Shown: positions 16,478 to 26,049 of the stretch, piece after piece | Numbering within the stretch: position 1 is the first letter of the stretch | Layout of the letters: each line of letters begins with the position of its first letter | Origin: Clostridium ragsdalei P11 | GTDB taxonomy: Bacteria > Bacillota > Clostridia > Clostridiales > Clostridiaceae | Length of the DNA: 64,000 nucleotides | Assembly (NCBI RefSeq): GCF_001675165.1 | Contig: NZ_LROS01000022.1 | Coordinates: forward strand, 248,001-312,000 | Direction: 5' to 3' | The notes under the pieces: generated by a model | Database searches by the model: none | Told to the model about the DNA's origin: nothing | Seen by the model: the letters and a program-made list of their open reading frames with translations, nothing else | Translations under genes and position numbers: made by a program

Positions 16478-17170
16478 CTAATTAGAAGAATAATATTCTT
16501 TCACTGATCTAGCTATAGAATCCGCTATTTTACTCTGATACTCATCCGTAATCAATTTACTTTTTTCCTGAACATTAGATAGGAATCCACATTCTATCAA
16601 TACAGAAGGTCTGGTGTCTTCACATCTAAGTACCTTATAACAATTTTTTGCTGATTTTTCTTTTCTATTATTGTTCTTGTCGAGATCATTCACTAAATTT
16701 TTTTGGAGAATATGAGCTAACTTTTTACTATTATCATTTTTAGAGTACCACACCTGGGCTCCATAGTATTTAGCCTGAGGGAACATATTTAAGTGTATAC
16801 TTATAAACATATTACAATTTGTACTTTTTTTCAATTCACATCTATTATTTAAATCTTCAACTTTCTTTTTTCTTATTCTCCCATCATCTGTATATAACCC
16901 CTCGTCTTTTTCTCTAGTCATAACAACTTTAAATTTTTCTTTTAGTAACTTGTCCTTAAGTTTATTACTTATTTCTAAATTTATTTCCTTTTCCATTATT
17001 CCATCTTTTGATATTGCTCCACTATCTATTCCTCCATGACCAGGGTCTATAAGTATAGTACTACTTTCTTTGGTAACATTTTCATTACCCAATACTAGAC
17101 ATGGACATATCATGCTTATACTGCATATTATCAATATCAACAATATAACTCTTGCTTTTTTTATGTTCAA
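16478..17170 (-). CDS. cwlD: N-acetylmuramoyl-L-alanine amidase CwlD
   Basis: A 230-residue secreted zinc amidase (Amidase_3). A hydrophobic signal segment (residues 7-27) is followed by LIDPGHGGIDSGA with the first zinc His, the EKEINLEIS Glu, the SIHLNMFP His and the catalytic Glu in VLIECGFLSN. CwlD cleaves the peptide from muramic acid to make muramic-delta-lactam in the spore cortex, so the organism is likely a spore former. The location after rplM-rpsI is the usual one in clostridia. The start is TTG with AAGGAG 10 nt upstream. Confidence 0.93.
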   Translation of the reverse strand: MNIKKARVILLILIICSISMICPCLVLGNENVTKESSTILIDPGHGGIDSGAISKDGIMEKEINLEISNKLKDKLLKEKFKVVMTREKDEGLYTDDGRIRKKKVEDLNNRCELKKSTNCNMFISIHLNMFPQAKYYGAQVWYSKNDNSKKLAHILQKNLVNDLDKNNNRKEKSAKNCYKVLRCEDTRPSVLIECGFLSNVQEKSKLITDEYQSKIADSIARSVKEYYSSN

Positions 17171-17249
17171 TATACACCAACTCCTTATAATTATTTAGAG
17201 CCTTAATATATATTTACCCAAAACATAAAAAGTTATTAAATTATTTTCA

Positions 17250-17297
17250 ATAAAAAATAGCTTATACATACACAAATTTTGTATGTATAAACTATTT
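17250..17297 (-). terminator. Terminator after rpsI
   Basis: ATAG(T/C)TTATACATACA stem (17257-17295) followed by a T-run on the minus strand, within the rpsI-cwlD gap. cwlD must then rely on read-through or a weak promoter of its own. Confidence 0.8.
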
Positions 17298-17309
17298 TGA
17301 ATTCCAATA

Positions 17310-17702
17310 TTATCTCTTTGAAAATTGTGGAGCTCTTCTTGCTTTTTTAAGACCATATTTCTTTCTTTCTTTCATTCTTGGATCTCTTGTTAAGAAACCA
17401 GCTTTTTTAAGTTCCGGTCTTAAATTTTCATCTGCTTTTAAGAGAGCTCTTGATATTCCATGTCTTATAGCTCCAGCCTGACCTGTAAATCCTCCTCCAT
17501 GAACATTTACAAGGACATCAAACTTTCCTTTAGTTGAAGTCAATTCCAATGGTTGGTTAACTATAACCTTTAAAGTATCCAATCCAAAGTAATCATCCAT
17601 ATCTCTCTTATTTATAGTTACTTTACCTTCTCCAGGTACAAGTCTAACTCTTGCTATTGACTTTTTTCTTCTTCCTGTTCCAAAATACTGAACCTTAGCC
17701 AT
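17310..17702 (-). CDS. rpsI: 30S ribosomal protein S9
   Basis: 130 residues with the [12 protein letters not shown] start and the basic C-terminal tail ending QFSKR that reaches the P-site tRNA. It follows rplM by 25 nt, the universal L13-S9 pair, and is closed by a terminator. Confidence 0.98.
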   Translation of the reverse strand: MAKVQYFGTGRRKKSIARVRLVPGEGKVTINKRDMDDYFGLDTLKVIVNQPLELTSTKGKFDVLVNVHGGGFTGQAGAIRHGISRALLKADENLRPELKKAGFLTRDPRMKERKKYGLKKARRAPQFSKR

Positions 17703-17727
17703 TTTTTATCCTCCCTCCAGCTCTAAC

Positions 17728-18162
17728 CTAATATTTTAATTCTAATACTTCTGGCTTTTGAGCTTCATGATCGTGCTCAGCACCTCTGTATACTTTCAAC
17801 TTTTTGAACATTTGTCTTCCTAGTGGTCCATCTGGAAGCATTCTTCTTACAGCTTCCTGGAATACAAATTCTGGCTTCTTTGCTAAAGCATCTCTATAAG
17901 AAGTTTCCTTTAATCCACCTGGATATAAGGAATGATGTCTCAACATCTTTTGATCTAATTTTTTACCAGTTAAAACTACTTTTTCAGAATTTATTATTAT
18001 TACAAAATCTCCTGTATCAACATGCGGTGTATATATAGGTTTATTTTTACCTCTTAATATTGAAGCAACTTGACTTGCTACTCTTCCAAGAGGTTTTCCT
18101 GCAGCATCGATAACATACCATTTTCTTTCAATTTCTTGGGGTTTTGCTATATATGATTTCAT
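17728..18162 (-). CDS. rplM: 50S ribosomal protein L13
   Basis: 144 residues; contains the family blocks [13 protein letters not shown] and MLPDGPLGR. An early assembly protein of the 50S subunit. It is preceded by a consensus promoter and a small leader hairpin, where L13 itself probably represses translation as proposed for L13 leaders in Firmicutes. Confidence 0.98.
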   Translation of the reverse strand: MKSYIAKPQEIERKWYVIDAAGKPLGRVASQVASILRGKNKPIYTPHVDTGDFVIIINSEKVVLTGKKLDQKMLRHHSLYPGGLKETSYRDALAKKPEFVFQEAVRRMLPDGPLGRQMFKKLKVYRGAEHDHEAQKPEVLELKY

Positions 18163-18169
18163 GGCTTTC

Positions 18170-18202
18170 CCGTTATATTACTAACGGTTTTCAACTCCTC
18201 TC
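18170..18202 (-). promoter_or_regulatory. L13 (rplM) leader element
   Basis: GAGAGGAGTTGAAAA followed by the stem CCGTTA/TAACGG, ending 7 nt before the rplM ATG. Position and size fit the known L13 leader of Firmicutes. The Shine-Dalgarno lies before the hairpin. The same arrangement recurs before fumB (4448-4480). Confidence 0.7.
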
Positions 18203-18316
18203 ACATTCTAGTTTCTTTTAATCTCTAAAAAGAGACTTTTAAATTTTGATAAACGATTCTCTATATAAAGACCCGGGGCTGGTGGATCCTTTATATCCAA
18301 AATACAAACAATTTAT

Positions 18317-18345
18317 ATTATAATACAATGTGCCTGGTGTGTCAA
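18317..18345 (-). promoter_or_regulatory. Consensus sigma-A promoter for rplM-rpsI
   Basis: TTGACA (18340-18345), 17 bp, TATAAT (18317-18322), a perfect match that overlaps the very end of truA. A leader of about 150 nt follows. Confidence 0.9.
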
Positions 18346-18346
18346 T

Positions 18347-19081
18347 CTAGTAAAATATTTTTTCTAAACAAAGTCCTAAGGCTGGTACAGGCTTCCCGGC
18401 TTTTGACCTATCCTTAGACTCTAAAATGTCTTTCACATATTCTGGCGTAAACCTTCCTAACCCTACTTCTAATAAAGTACCTACTATTATCCTTACCATA
18501 TTGTACAAGAATCCATCTCCAACTATGCTAAACTTAATCAAATTATCTTCTTGCATAATAGTTAACTCTCTCACTGTCCTAACAGAAGATTTAGCAGAAC
18601 TGCCTTTTTTCTTAAAAGCAGAAAAATCATGAGTGCCTATAAAATACTTACATGCATTTTTCATTTTATCAACATCTAATTTTCTTCTAAAGTAATAAAC
18701 ATATTGTCTTCCAATAACAGGCCTATTATTTCCCGTTACTATTGTATAAACATATTTTTTACCTAAGCTGTGATACCTAGAATGAAAACTATCATCCACT
18801 TCTCTGGCGTTTAATACAACTATATCTTTAGGTAATACGCCATTTAGCGCCATTTTAAAATTAGGACTTGGTATTTTACTGTTAGTAAAAAAGTTGCACA
18901 CAAATCCTCTTGCATGAACTCCTGCATCAGTTCTGCTTGCACCTATAACTTCAGAAAAACTTCCTGTAATTTTTTTAATAGCTTCCTCTAATCTTTGCTC
19001 AATTGTCATAGCATTATCTTGTTTCTGCCATCCAGAATAATTTGTACCATCATATTCTATTGTAAGCATTACATTCTTCAT
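18347..19081 (-). CDS. truA: tRNA pseudouridine(38-40) synthase TruA
   Basis: 244 residues. IEYDGTNYSGWQ and the catalytic Asp in GASRTDAGVHARG are intact. It modifies positions 38-40 of the tRNA anticodon arm. The ATG at 19081 overlaps the ecfT stop (TAATG), which indicates translational coupling; the longer GTG start at 19093 is less likely. Confidence 0.95.
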   Translation of the reverse strand: MKNVMLTIEYDGTNYSGWQKQDNAMTIEQRLEEAIKKITGSFSEVIGASRTDAGVHARGFVCNFFTNSKIPSPNFKMALNGVLPKDIVVLNAREVDDSFHSRYHSLGKKYVYTIVTGNNRPVIGRQYVYYFRRKLDVDKMKNACKYFIGTHDFSAFKKKGSSAKSSVRTVRELTIMQEDNLIKFSIVGDGFLYNMVRIIVGTLLEVGLGRFTPEYVKDILESKDRSKAGKPVPALGLCLEKIFY

Positions 19082-19890
19082 TAATGCCACCACATTCTAC
19101 TTAATATAGACACACACACCAATGCAAAAACACACACTGATGCCATAAAGTCCTTATTAGTTAACTTAAGCTGCTTCATTCTAGTCCTGCCTTCTCCACC
19201 TGTGTAACATCTAGCTTCCATTGCCATTGCCAGTTCATCTGCACGCCTAAAAGAACTTATAAAAAGTGGCACTAGGATTGGGATAAGATTCTTAGCTCTC
19301 TGAATTATGTTTCCAGATTGAAAATCCGCTCCTCTTGCCATTTGAGCTTTCATTATTTTATCTGTTTCATCCATTAATGTCGGTATAAATCTAAGTGCTA
19401 TAGTCATCATCATAGCCAGTTCATGAGCAGGCACCCCTATCTTTTTCATTGGATTTAAAAGTTTTTCTATTGCATCTGTGAGTTCAATAGGAGATGTAGT
19501 CAAAGTTAGTAGTGAAGTTCCTATAATTAAAAATATAAGTCTTATTGCCATAAATGCAGCCATAACTAATCCTTCTTTATAGACGACTAAAAATTTCCAC
19601 TTAAATAAAGGTGGATTAATCCCCGTTGTCATAAATATATTCAGTACTGCAGTTATAATAACTAATATAAATATTGGTTTAAGTCCTTTATAAATGTATG
19701 AAAACTGTATCTTAGATATAAGTATTGAAATTATAGTGAATAATACTATAAATATATAGCCTTTAAAGCTGTTTACTATAAATAAATCTACAATATATAT
19801 TAAAGATATCAATATCTTAACTCTTGGATCCAACTTATGAACAAAAGAATTCCCAGGTACATATTGACCTATTGTAATATCTTTAATCAT
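19081..19890 (-). CDS. ecfT: Energy-coupling factor transporter transmembrane protein EcfT
   Basis: 269 residues, with several hydrophobic helices in the N-terminal 130 residues and the two coupling-helix ARG motifs (MARGADFQ near 185 and MAMEARCYTGG near 225). It is the shared membrane scaffold of group II ECF vitamin transporters, joining the two ATPases to interchangeable S components encoded elsewhere. It follows ecfA2 by 12 nt. Confidence 0.96.
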   Translation of the reverse strand: MIKDITIGQYVPGNSFVHKLDPRVKILISLIYIVDLFIVNSFKGYIFIVLFTIISILISKIQFSYIYKGLKPIFILVIITAVLNIFMTTGINPPLFKWKFLVVYKEGLVMAAFMAIRLIFLIIGTSLLTLTTSPIELTDAIEKLLNPMKKIGVPAHELAMMMTIALRFIPTLMDETDKIMKAQMARGADFQSGNIIQRAKNLIPILVPLFISSFRRADELAMAMEARCYTGGEGRTRMKQLKLTNKDFMASVCVFALVCVSILSRMWWH

Positions 19891-19902
19891 TTACTAGCTC
19901 TC

Positions 19903-20757
19903 CTAACTTTTACTTAATATTTTGAGTATTTCTTCTTTTGCCTGCTTCACTGTAAATACATCTTTTGATATATTTATGCCCTTTTCCCTAAGCTTTTTTA
20001 CCATATATGTTACTTGAGGTACTGCAAGTCCTACACTTTCCAAAGTGTCAACCTCATTAAAAACTTTTTCAGGAGGGCCATCAAGTATACATTTTCCCTG
20101 ATGCATTACGATTATTCTACCAGCCAGCTTAGCTACATCTTCCATGCTGTGAGATACAAATATTATAGTCATATTGTATTCCCTATGTAAATTTTTTATT
20201 TCTGAAAAGATGTCATCTCTTCCCTTGGGATCAAGGCCTGCTGTTGGTTCATCTAATACGAGTACTTTAGGTTCCATAGCAACTACTCCTGCTATAGCAA
20301 CTCTCCTCTTTTGTCCCCCGCTTAATTCAAAAGGAGATTTATCCTTGTAATCTTCATATTTTAATCCCACCATATTCATGGCTCTCTTCACTCTTTTATT
20401 TATATCATCATCACTCAATCCCAAATTTTTGGGACCAAAAGCAATGTCTTTTTCTATAGTTTCCTCAAATAACTGATATTCAGGATACTGAAATACAAGT
20501 CCTACTTTTTTTCTTATAAAATTTAAATTTATCTTTTTATCAGTAATATCTACTCCATCTACTATTATCTTGCCTGAACTTGGTTTTAAGAGTCCATTTA
20601 TATGTTGAATAAGTGTTGATTTTCCCGAACCCGTGTGTCCTATCAAAGCAACAAATTCTCCATCTTCTATTTCAATATTTATGTCATCTAGGGCTTTTTT
20701 TTCAAAAGGTGAACCTTTCATATATATATGAGTTAAATTTTCTATTTTAATCGGCAT
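19903..20757 (-). CDS. ecfA2: Energy-coupling factor transporter ATPase EcfA2
   Basis: 284 residues. Walker [10 protein letters not shown], signature [11 protein letters not shown], Walker [14 protein letters not shown]. It forms the heterodimeric motor with EcfA1 for vitamin uptake. It overlaps ecfA1 by 16 nt, showing translational coupling. Confidence 0.96.
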   Translation of the reverse strand: MPIKIENLTHIYMKGSPFEKKALDDINIEIEDGEFVALIGHTGSGKSTLIQHINGLLKPSSGKIIVDGVDITDKKINLNFIRKKVGLVFQYPEYQLFEETIEKDIAFGPKNLGLSDDDINKRVKRAMNMVGLKYEDYKDKSPFELSGGQKRRVAIAGVVAMEPKVLVLDEPTAGLDPKGRDDIFSEIKNLHREYNMTIIFVSHSMEDVAKLAGRIIVMHQGKCILDGPPEKVFNEVDTLESVGLAVPQVTYMVKKLREKGINISKDVFTVKQAKEEILKILSKS

Positions 20758-21587
20758 AATTCACTCACCATCTCATCTATAGTTAATATATCAGGTTTAA
20801 TATCTACACCACTATTCTTAAGTTCATAGGCTAATTCTGTCATTTGAGGTACATCAAGTCCTATTTTTTTCATCTTAGATACCTGACTAAATATGTTTCT
20901 AGGAGATCCTTCCATTATAATTTTACCTTCATCCATAACAATTATTCTATCTGCTTCTACTGCTTCTTCCATATAATGTGTAATTAGAATTACTGTCATA
21001 TTGTACTTACTATTTATATCTTTTATTGTACTCATTACTTCACGCCTACCAGACGGATCAAGCATTGCAGTTGATTCATCAAATATTATACAATCAGGTC
21101 TCATAGCAAGCACTCCTGCTATAGCTACCCTTTGCTTTTGTCCACCTGAAAGTAAATGAGGTGCATGTCTCCTATATTCATACATATTTACCCTTTTTAA
21201 ACACTCATCAACTCTTGCTCTTATTTCCTCTGATGGAACTCCTAGGTTTTCTGGTCCAAAAGCAACATCTTCTTCTACTATAGTAGCAACTATTTGGTTA
21301 TCTGGATTTTGAAAAACCATTCCTGCCTTATTTCTTATCTTCCAGGTACTTTTTTCATCTGAAGTATCTATATCTTCTACATATACTTTTCCATCAGTTG
21401 GAACTAAAAGAGCATTTATATGTTTAGCCATAGTAGATTTTCCAGATCCATTTCTTCCAAGCACTACAAGGAATTCTCCCTTTTTTACTTGGAAATTCAC
21501 ATGATCTACAGCTAATTTTACATTTTCATTATCATTGTCCTTATATTTATAGCTTACATTATCACATACTATTATATTTTTTTCCAT
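20742..21587 (-). CDS. ecfA1: Energy-coupling factor transporter ATPase EcfA1
   Basis: 281 residues. Walker [10 protein letters not shown], signature [11 protein letters not shown], Walker [14 protein letters not shown]. First of the ecfA1-ecfA2-ecfT-truA group that follows rplQ in clostridia. A hairpin terminator lies between rplQ and this gene, so ECF expression is set apart from the ribosomal block. Confidence 0.96.
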   Translation of the reverse strand: MEKNIIVCDNVSYKYKDNDNENVKLAVDHVNFQVKKGEFLVVLGRNGSGKSTMAKHINALLVPTDGKVYVEDIDTSDEKSTWKIRNKAGMVFQNPDNQIVATIVEEDVAFGPENLGVPSEEIRARVDECLKRVNMYEYRRHAPHLLSGGQKQRVAIAGVLAMRPDCIIFDESTAMLDPSGRREVMSTIKDINSKYNMTVILITHYMEEAVEADRIIVMDEGKIIMEGSPRNIFSQVSKMKKIGLDVPQMTELAYELKNSGVDIKPDILTIDEMVSELCRLK

Positions 21588-21638
21588 AGAAACACCTCAC
21601 TAATTTGATGAGCAACAAAATTGAAACAGTATTTTATA

Positions 21639-21674
21639 GAAAAACAGGGATTAAGCTAGTCTTTACTTAATCCC
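21639..21674 (-). terminator. Terminator after rplQ
   Basis: GGGATTAAG/CTTAATCCC stem (21647-21674) followed by TGTTTTT on the minus strand. It ends the long ribosomal transcript before the ecf genes, perhaps with read-through. Confidence 0.75.
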
Positions 21675-21681
21675 CTTAATT

Positions 21682-22023
21682 TTATACTAACTCTAGTATA
21701 ACTAATTCGGCTCCGTCGCCTCTTCTTGGACCCATTTTATACATTCTAGTGTATCCACCATTTCTTTCAGCATATTTAGGAGCTATATCTGTAAATAAAT
21801 TTTTTACAACTTCTTCTTCAGTTACAAAAGAAAGTACCTGTCTTCTAGCATGAAGATCTCCTCTTTTTGCAAGAGTAATCATCTTTTCTGCTAAACTTCT
21901 TGTTTCCTTTGCTCTAGTTACAGTTGTCTGTATTTTACCATGCTTTAAAAAGTTAGTAACAAGACTTCTAAGCATTGCTCTTCTTTGGTCAGATGGACGT
22001 CCTAATTTACGATACTGTGCCAT
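21682..22023 (-). CDS. rplQ: 50S ribosomal protein L17
   Basis: 113 residues beginning [17 protein letters not shown], the usual length for low-GC Gram-positives. It lies near the peptide exit tunnel. Last gene of the alpha operon, 56 nt after rpoA. Confidence 0.98.
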   Translation of the reverse strand: MAQYRKLGRPSDQRRAMLRSLVTNFLKHGKIQTTVTRAKETRSLAEKMITLAKRGDLHARRQVLSFVTEEEVVKNLFTDIAPKYAERNGGYTRMYKMGPRRGDGAELVILELV

Positions 22024-22079
22024 TTATATCCCTCCTTACTGTAGGTAATAAGTTTATCCGTTCGTTATTTTAACAAATT

Positions 22080-23027
22080 TTAGTCTTCACTTTGCTTTAA
22101 TGATAATCCTAAGGCATCAAGCTTTTGCTCAACTTCTTCTAAGGATTTTTTACCTAAATTCCTTACCTTCATCATATCATCCATTGTTCTTTCTGTTAAC
22201 TCTTGAACTGTATTTATTCCAGCTCTCTTTAGACAATTATAACTTCTCACTGAAAGGTCTAATTCTTCTATTGTCATCTCAAGAACTTTTTCTTTTTTAT
22301 CCTCTTCCTTTTCAACCATTATTTCCACATTATTAGCATGATCAGTAAGAGTCATAAATAGTTTGAAATGTTCTATGAGAATTTTAGCTGATAAACTTAC
22401 AGCTTCATCTGGTAATATAGTTCCATTAGTCCAAACTTCTAATGATAATTTATCATAATCAGTTATTTGACCAACTCTTGTATTCTCTACAGCAAAATTA
22501 ACTCTTTTAATAGGAGTGTATATTGAATCTACAGGAATAGTACCTATTGGCATGTCTTCAGACTTATTCTTTCTTTGAGAAACATATCCTCTTCCTCCGT
22601 TGACAGCAATCTCCATATAGAGTTTACCATCATCATCTAAGGTAGCTATATGTAAGTCCTTATTAATTATTTCAACATCACCATCTGTTTTTATGTCTCC
22701 TGCAACAACTTCACCTGGTCCTTGTGCATCTATATATATAGTTTTAGGACCTTCTCCATTCATCTTTAAAGCTAATTCTTTTATATTTAGAATTAGCTCT
22801 GCAACATCCTCTTTTACTCCACGAATAGTTGAAAATTCATGAAGTACACCATCTATTTTTATATGATTAGCAGCAACTCCTGGAAGGGAAGAAAGAAGAA
22901 TCCTTCTAAGTGCATTACCAAGAGTAATACCATAGCCTCTTTCAAGGGGCTCCACTACAAACTTTCCATAGTTACCATCTTCACTAGTTTCAACACATTC
23001 TATTTTGGGTTTTTCTATTTCTAACAT
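22080..23027 (-). CDS. rpoA: RNA polymerase alpha subunit
   Basis: 315 residues. The N-terminal assembly domain includes [20 protein letters not shown] and contacts beta and beta'. After a charged linker (about 233-247) the C-terminal domain ([16 protein letters not shown]...[11 protein letters not shown]) binds UP elements and activators. Located between rpsD and rplQ as in other Firmicutes. Confidence 0.99.
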   Translation of the reverse strand: MLEIEKPKIECVETSEDGNYGKFVVEPLERGYGITLGNALRRILLSSLPGVAANHIKIDGVLHEFSTIRGVKEDVAELILNIKELALKMNGEGPKTIYIDAQGPGEVVAGDIKTDGDVEIINKDLHIATLDDDGKLYMEIAVNGGRGYVSQRKNKSEDMPIGTIPVDSIYTPIKRVNFAVENTRVGQITDYDKLSLEVWTNGTILPDEAVSLSAKILIEHFKLFMTLTDHANNVEIMVEKEEDKKEKVLEMTIEELDLSVRSYNCLKRAGINTVQELTERTMDDMMKVRNLGKKSLEEVEQKLDALGLSLKQSED

Positions 23028-23089
23028 GAATATAACCCTCCTTCTATTTATCTAATAATGTATTCTGAGGGCAACTGATTCTATATTAA

Positions 23090-23710
23090 CTACTTGCTGT
23101 ATAACTCTACGATTAATGTTTCGTTAACAGGAACATCTATATCCTCTCTTGTTGGCTGTCTAAGAACTTTTGCTTGGAAATTTTCTACATTTCCTTCTAA
23201 CCAAGTTGGTAAAGTTTTTGGGTTTTCTGCAAAAGTTTTAAACTTCTCTGATGACTTGCTCTTATCACTTACAGTTATATTATCATTAATTGATACCTTA
23301 AAAGAAGGTATATCCACTTTTCTTCCATTAACTAAAAAATGGCCATGAGTTACCAATTGTCTAGCTTCTGCTCTTGACTGTCCATATCCTAATCTATAAA
23401 TTACATTGTCAAGTCTTGTTTCAAGTAAAACTAATAAATTTTCACCTGTTATTCCTTTTTTCCTATCAGCTGTTTCATAGTATTTTCTAAATTGTCCTTC
23501 TAATAGTCCATATATTCTCTTAGCCTTCTGCTTTTCTCTCAATTGTAAACCATAGTTTGATACTTTCTTTCTTCTTTGACCATGTTGTCCTGGTGCATAT
23601 CCTCTTCTTGAAAATGCACACTTATCTGTATAACATCTATCCCCTTTAAGGAATAATTTTAAGCCTTCTCTTCTGCAAAGTCTGCATACTGATCCAGTAT
23701 ATCTTGCCAT
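23090..23710 (-). CDS. rpsD: 30S ribosomal protein S4
   Basis: 206 residues of the zinc-binding (C+) form: Cys residues in CRLCRREG and GDRCYTDKC near the N-terminus. The S4 RNA-binding domain follows ([13 protein letters not shown]). A primary 16S binder and, in many bacteria, the autoregulator of its operon; no separate leader is obvious here. Confidence 0.98.
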   Translation of the reverse strand: MARYTGSVCRLCRREGLKLFLKGDRCYTDKCAFSRRGYAPGQHGQRRKKVSNYGLQLREKQKAKRIYGLLEGQFRKYYETADRKKGITGENLLVLLETRLDNVIYRLGYGQSRAEARQLVTHGHFLVNGRKVDIPSFKVSINDNITVSDKSKSSEKFKTFAENPKTLPTWLEGNVENFQAKVLRQPTREDIDVPVNETLIVELYSK

Positions 23711-23731
23711 TAAAACTTACACCTCCCGTTA

Positions 23732-24130
23732 CTAAACTCTTCTTCTTTTTGGTGGTCTGCATCCATTATGTGGAATTGGAGTAACATCTTTGATCAATGT
23801 AACTTCAAGTCCTGCTGCCTGTAATGACCTTATTGCGGCTTCTCTACCAGCACCAGGTCCCTTAACATATACTTCGATGCTTTTTAATCCATGTTCCATA
23901 GCTGCTTTAGCTGATGTTTCAGCTGCCATTTGTGCAGCAAATGGAGTGCTCTTTCTAGAGCCTCTAAATCCTAGACCACCTGCGCTAGCCCAGGATAAAG
24001 TGTTTCCCGCAGCATCGGTAATTGTAACTATAGAATTATTAAAAGTTGATCTTATATGTGCACAACCATGTTCAACATTTTTTCTTTCTTTTTTTCTCTT
24101 AGTTGTCTTTCTAACTTTTCCAGCTGCCAT
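23732..24130 (-). CDS. rpsK: 30S ribosomal protein S11
   Basis: 132 residues with [15 protein letters not shown] and the C-terminal [14 protein letters not shown]. Platform protein of the 30S subunit. 17 nt after rpsM. Confidence 0.99.
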   Translation of the reverse strand: MAAGKVRKTTKRKKERKNVEHGCAHIRSTFNNSIVTITDAAGNTLSWASAGGLGFRGSRKSTPFAAQMAAETSAKAAMEHGLKSIEVYVKGPGAGREAAIRSLQAAGLEVTLIKDVTPIPHNGCRPPKRRRV

Positions 24131-24147
24131 CTTTTTACCTCCTTATA

Positions 24148-24525
24148 TTATTTTGCTACTATTTTCTTCTTACCTGCTACCATTTTCTTAGGTCCTTTTC
24201 TTGTTCTTGCATTTGTCTTTGTTTTCTGTCCTCTAACTGGCAGACCTTTTCTATGCCTTATTCCTCTATATGAACCTATCTCTATTAATCTTTTTATATT
24301 AAGAGCAATTTCTCTTCTCAAGTCACCCTCAATTGTTACATTCTTTACGTAATTTCTCAAAGAGTTAACTTCTTCTTCTGTTAGGTCCTTAACTCTAGTG
24401 TCTGGATTTACTCCAGCTTCTTTTAGAATTTTTTGAGAAGTTGATAACCCTATGCCATATATATAAGTTAGACCTATTTCAACTCTTTTTTCCTTTGGTA
24501 GGTCGATACCTGCTATTCTTGCCAT
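24148..24525 (-). CDS. rpsM: 30S ribosomal protein S13
   Basis: 125 residues: [13 protein letters not shown] at the start, [13 protein letters not shown] and NARTRKGP near the end. It contacts the P-site tRNA and the intersubunit bridge. A 188-bp gap separates it from rpmJ, larger than other gaps in this block. Confidence 0.99.
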   Translation of the reverse strand: MARIAGIDLPKEKRVEIGLTYIYGIGLSTSQKILKEAGVNPDTRVKDLTEEEVNSLRNYVKNVTIEGDLRREIALNIKRLIEIGSYRGIRHRKGLPVRGQKTKTNARTRKGPKKMVAGKKKIVAK

Positions 24526-24642
24526 TAAAATTTACACCTCCTAAAATCTGATTGGTAAGGATTAATTTACTTTATTTATATTATATTAAGCTTTAAAGCC
24601 AACAAAGTAAATAACTTTACATTGCTGCAGCCGCACCTTAAA

Positions 24643-24684
24643 ACGTTATTAACTCATAAATCATACATTAAGTATTAATAACGT
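24643..24684. other. Hairpin between rpmJ and rpsM
   Basis: ACGTTATTAA and its complement, 22 nt apart, in the unusually long rpmJ-rpsM gap. A TTTT follows on the minus strand, so it could be a weak terminator or attenuator before rpsM. Confidence 0.4.
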
Positions 24685-24713
24685 GTTTTACTAATACTTA
24701 CTTTTCTATTAGT

Positions 24714-24827
24714 TTAGCCTTGTTTTTGTTTGTGCTTAGGATTTTCACAGATAACCATTACTCTTCCTTTTCTCTTTATGATTTTACACTTTTCACACAT
24801 AGGCTTAACTGATGGCCTTACTTTCAT
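24714..24827 (-). CDS. rpmJ: 50S ribosomal protein L36
   Basis: 37 residues starting [14 protein letters not shown]. The zinc ribbon is complete (Cys11, Cys14, Cys27, His32), so this is the zinc-binding paralog. It lies 15 nt after infA with AGGAGGGT before the ATG. Confidence 0.98.
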   Translation of the reverse strand: MKVRPSVKPMCEKCKIIKRKGRVMVICENPKHKQKQG

Positions 24828-24842
24828 AGCTAACCCTCCTTA

Positions 24843-25061
24843 TTACTTCGCTCTCCAAGTTATTCTCCCACGAGTCAAATCGTAAGGAGAAAGCTCTACT
24901 GTAACTTTATCACCTGGTAGTATTCTTATAAAATTCATTCTTAATTTACCAGATATATGTGCTAATATCTTATGTCCGCTTTCTAATTCTACCTGAAACA
25001 TAGCATTTGGTAAAGCTTCTAAAACAGTACCCTGAATTTCAATAACATCATCTTTTGACAT
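24843..25061 (-). CDS. infA: Translation initiation factor IF-1
   Basis: 72 residues, S1-type OB fold: [20 protein letters not shown] and RIRPGDKV-like [16 protein letters not shown]. It blocks the A site during initiation. It has its own promoter (25183-25211); the usual upstream neighbour map is missing. Confidence 0.99.
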   Translation of the reverse strand: MSKDDVIEIQGTVLEALPNAMFQVELESGHKILAHISGKLRMNFIRILPGDKVTVELSPYDLTRGRITWRAK

Positions 25062-25370
25062 AAGGTATAATCAAACCTCCTTGTTATTGCTGACTGCAAA
25101 AAATCTGTTTAGCACCGAGCTTATAATCACTTTCAACGTAGCAGTAAATCATGCTTCATATACTTACAGTCCATATTAATCCATAATACTAACACTTTAA
25201 ATTAAAGTCAATATTTCCGGAGTATTTTCTAAAACACTATCGTCTTAATATGTACTCCTCTGAAATTCTATCCAATTATTTAGTAGTTATTCTAGATTTT
25301 ACTGTATCATCAGCTTTTGCTTGGTTTTCAACTTACAGGTTCCAGCATATCTATCTCTATTTGTGTTAAA
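25062..25370. other. 309-bp gap between adk and infA, without map
   Basis: Clostridia usually carry map (methionine aminopeptidase), often with a small KOW-domain gene, here. I find no frame of useful length on either strand and no recognisable Map motif; stops are frequent. The gap holds the infA promoter and an inverted repeat GGAGTA...TACTCC around 25215-25255. Confidence 0.6.
25183..25211 (-). promoter_or_regulatory. Sigma-A promoter before infA
   Basis: TTGACT (25206-25211), 17 bp, TATTAT (25183-25188). It gives the infA-rplQ part an independent start. Confidence 0.75.
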
Positions 25371-26024
25371 TTATTTGCAAATAGATTTTAAACTTTCTTT
25401 TACTCTTTGAAAAACCTCATTTATTTCTCCAGTTCCGTCTACTATAGAAAGTGCTTTCTGCTTTTTATAGTACCCAATCAGAGGTTGAGTTTGCTCATCA
25501 TATACATCTAATCTATCCTTAACAGTTGACTCGGTATCATCTTTTCTTTGTATAACATCACTATGACACACATCACACTTTCCCTCAACTTTAGTAGGAT
25601 TAAATTTTACATGATAACTTGCGCCGCAAGATGGACAAACTCTTCTACCTGTCATTCTTTCAAGAATTAATTCTTTAGGAACATCTATAAGGAGAGCTGT
25701 ATCTATCTTTTGCCCTTTATTATTTAAAAATAAGTCTAGAGCTTCAGCTTGATTTACGGTTCTAGGAAATCCATCTAATAAAAATCCTTCTTTGCAATCA
25801 TCCTTGCCTAATCTATCTTTAACTATATTTATAGTAACCTCATCTGGTACTAACTGTCCGTTATCTAAATACTTTTTTGCCTCAACTCCAAGTGGAGTCT
25901 TCTCTGAAATATTCTTTCTAAAAATATCTCCAGTAGATATATGAGGTATGGAATATTCTTCACTAATAAATTTAGCTTGAGTCCCTTTTCCAGCTCCTGG
26001 AGGACCTAATAAAATTATTTTCAC
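25371..26024 (-). CDS. adk: Adenylate kinase
   Basis: 217 residues. P-loop GPPGAGKGT at the start, and a LID domain with a four-Cys zinc site (CPSCGASYH...CDVCHSD). It interconverts AMP + ATP and 2 ADP. I choose GTG at 26024, which gives the standard [10 protein letters not shown]-terminus and 9-nt spacing from GGAG; longer frames start inside the SD. It follows secY closely. Confidence 0.97.
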   Translation of the reverse strand: MKIILLGPPGAGKGTQAKFISEEYSIPHISTGDIFRKNISEKTPLGVEAKKYLDNGQLVPDEVTINIVKDRLGKDDCKEGFLLDGFPRTVNQAEALDLFLNNKGQKIDTALLIDVPKELILERMTGRRVCPSCGASYHVKFNPTKVEGKCDVCHSDVIQRKDDTESTVKDRLDVYDEQTQPLIGYYKKQKALSIVDGTGEINEVFQRVKESLKSICK

Positions 26025-26049
26025 CAGCACCATCTCCAAAAATATTTTA

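Noticed and set aside
25062-25370. Degraded map or KOW-domain gene
   Set aside because: I translated the gap in the minus-strand frames and saw only short fragments with stops and no Map metal-site motif.
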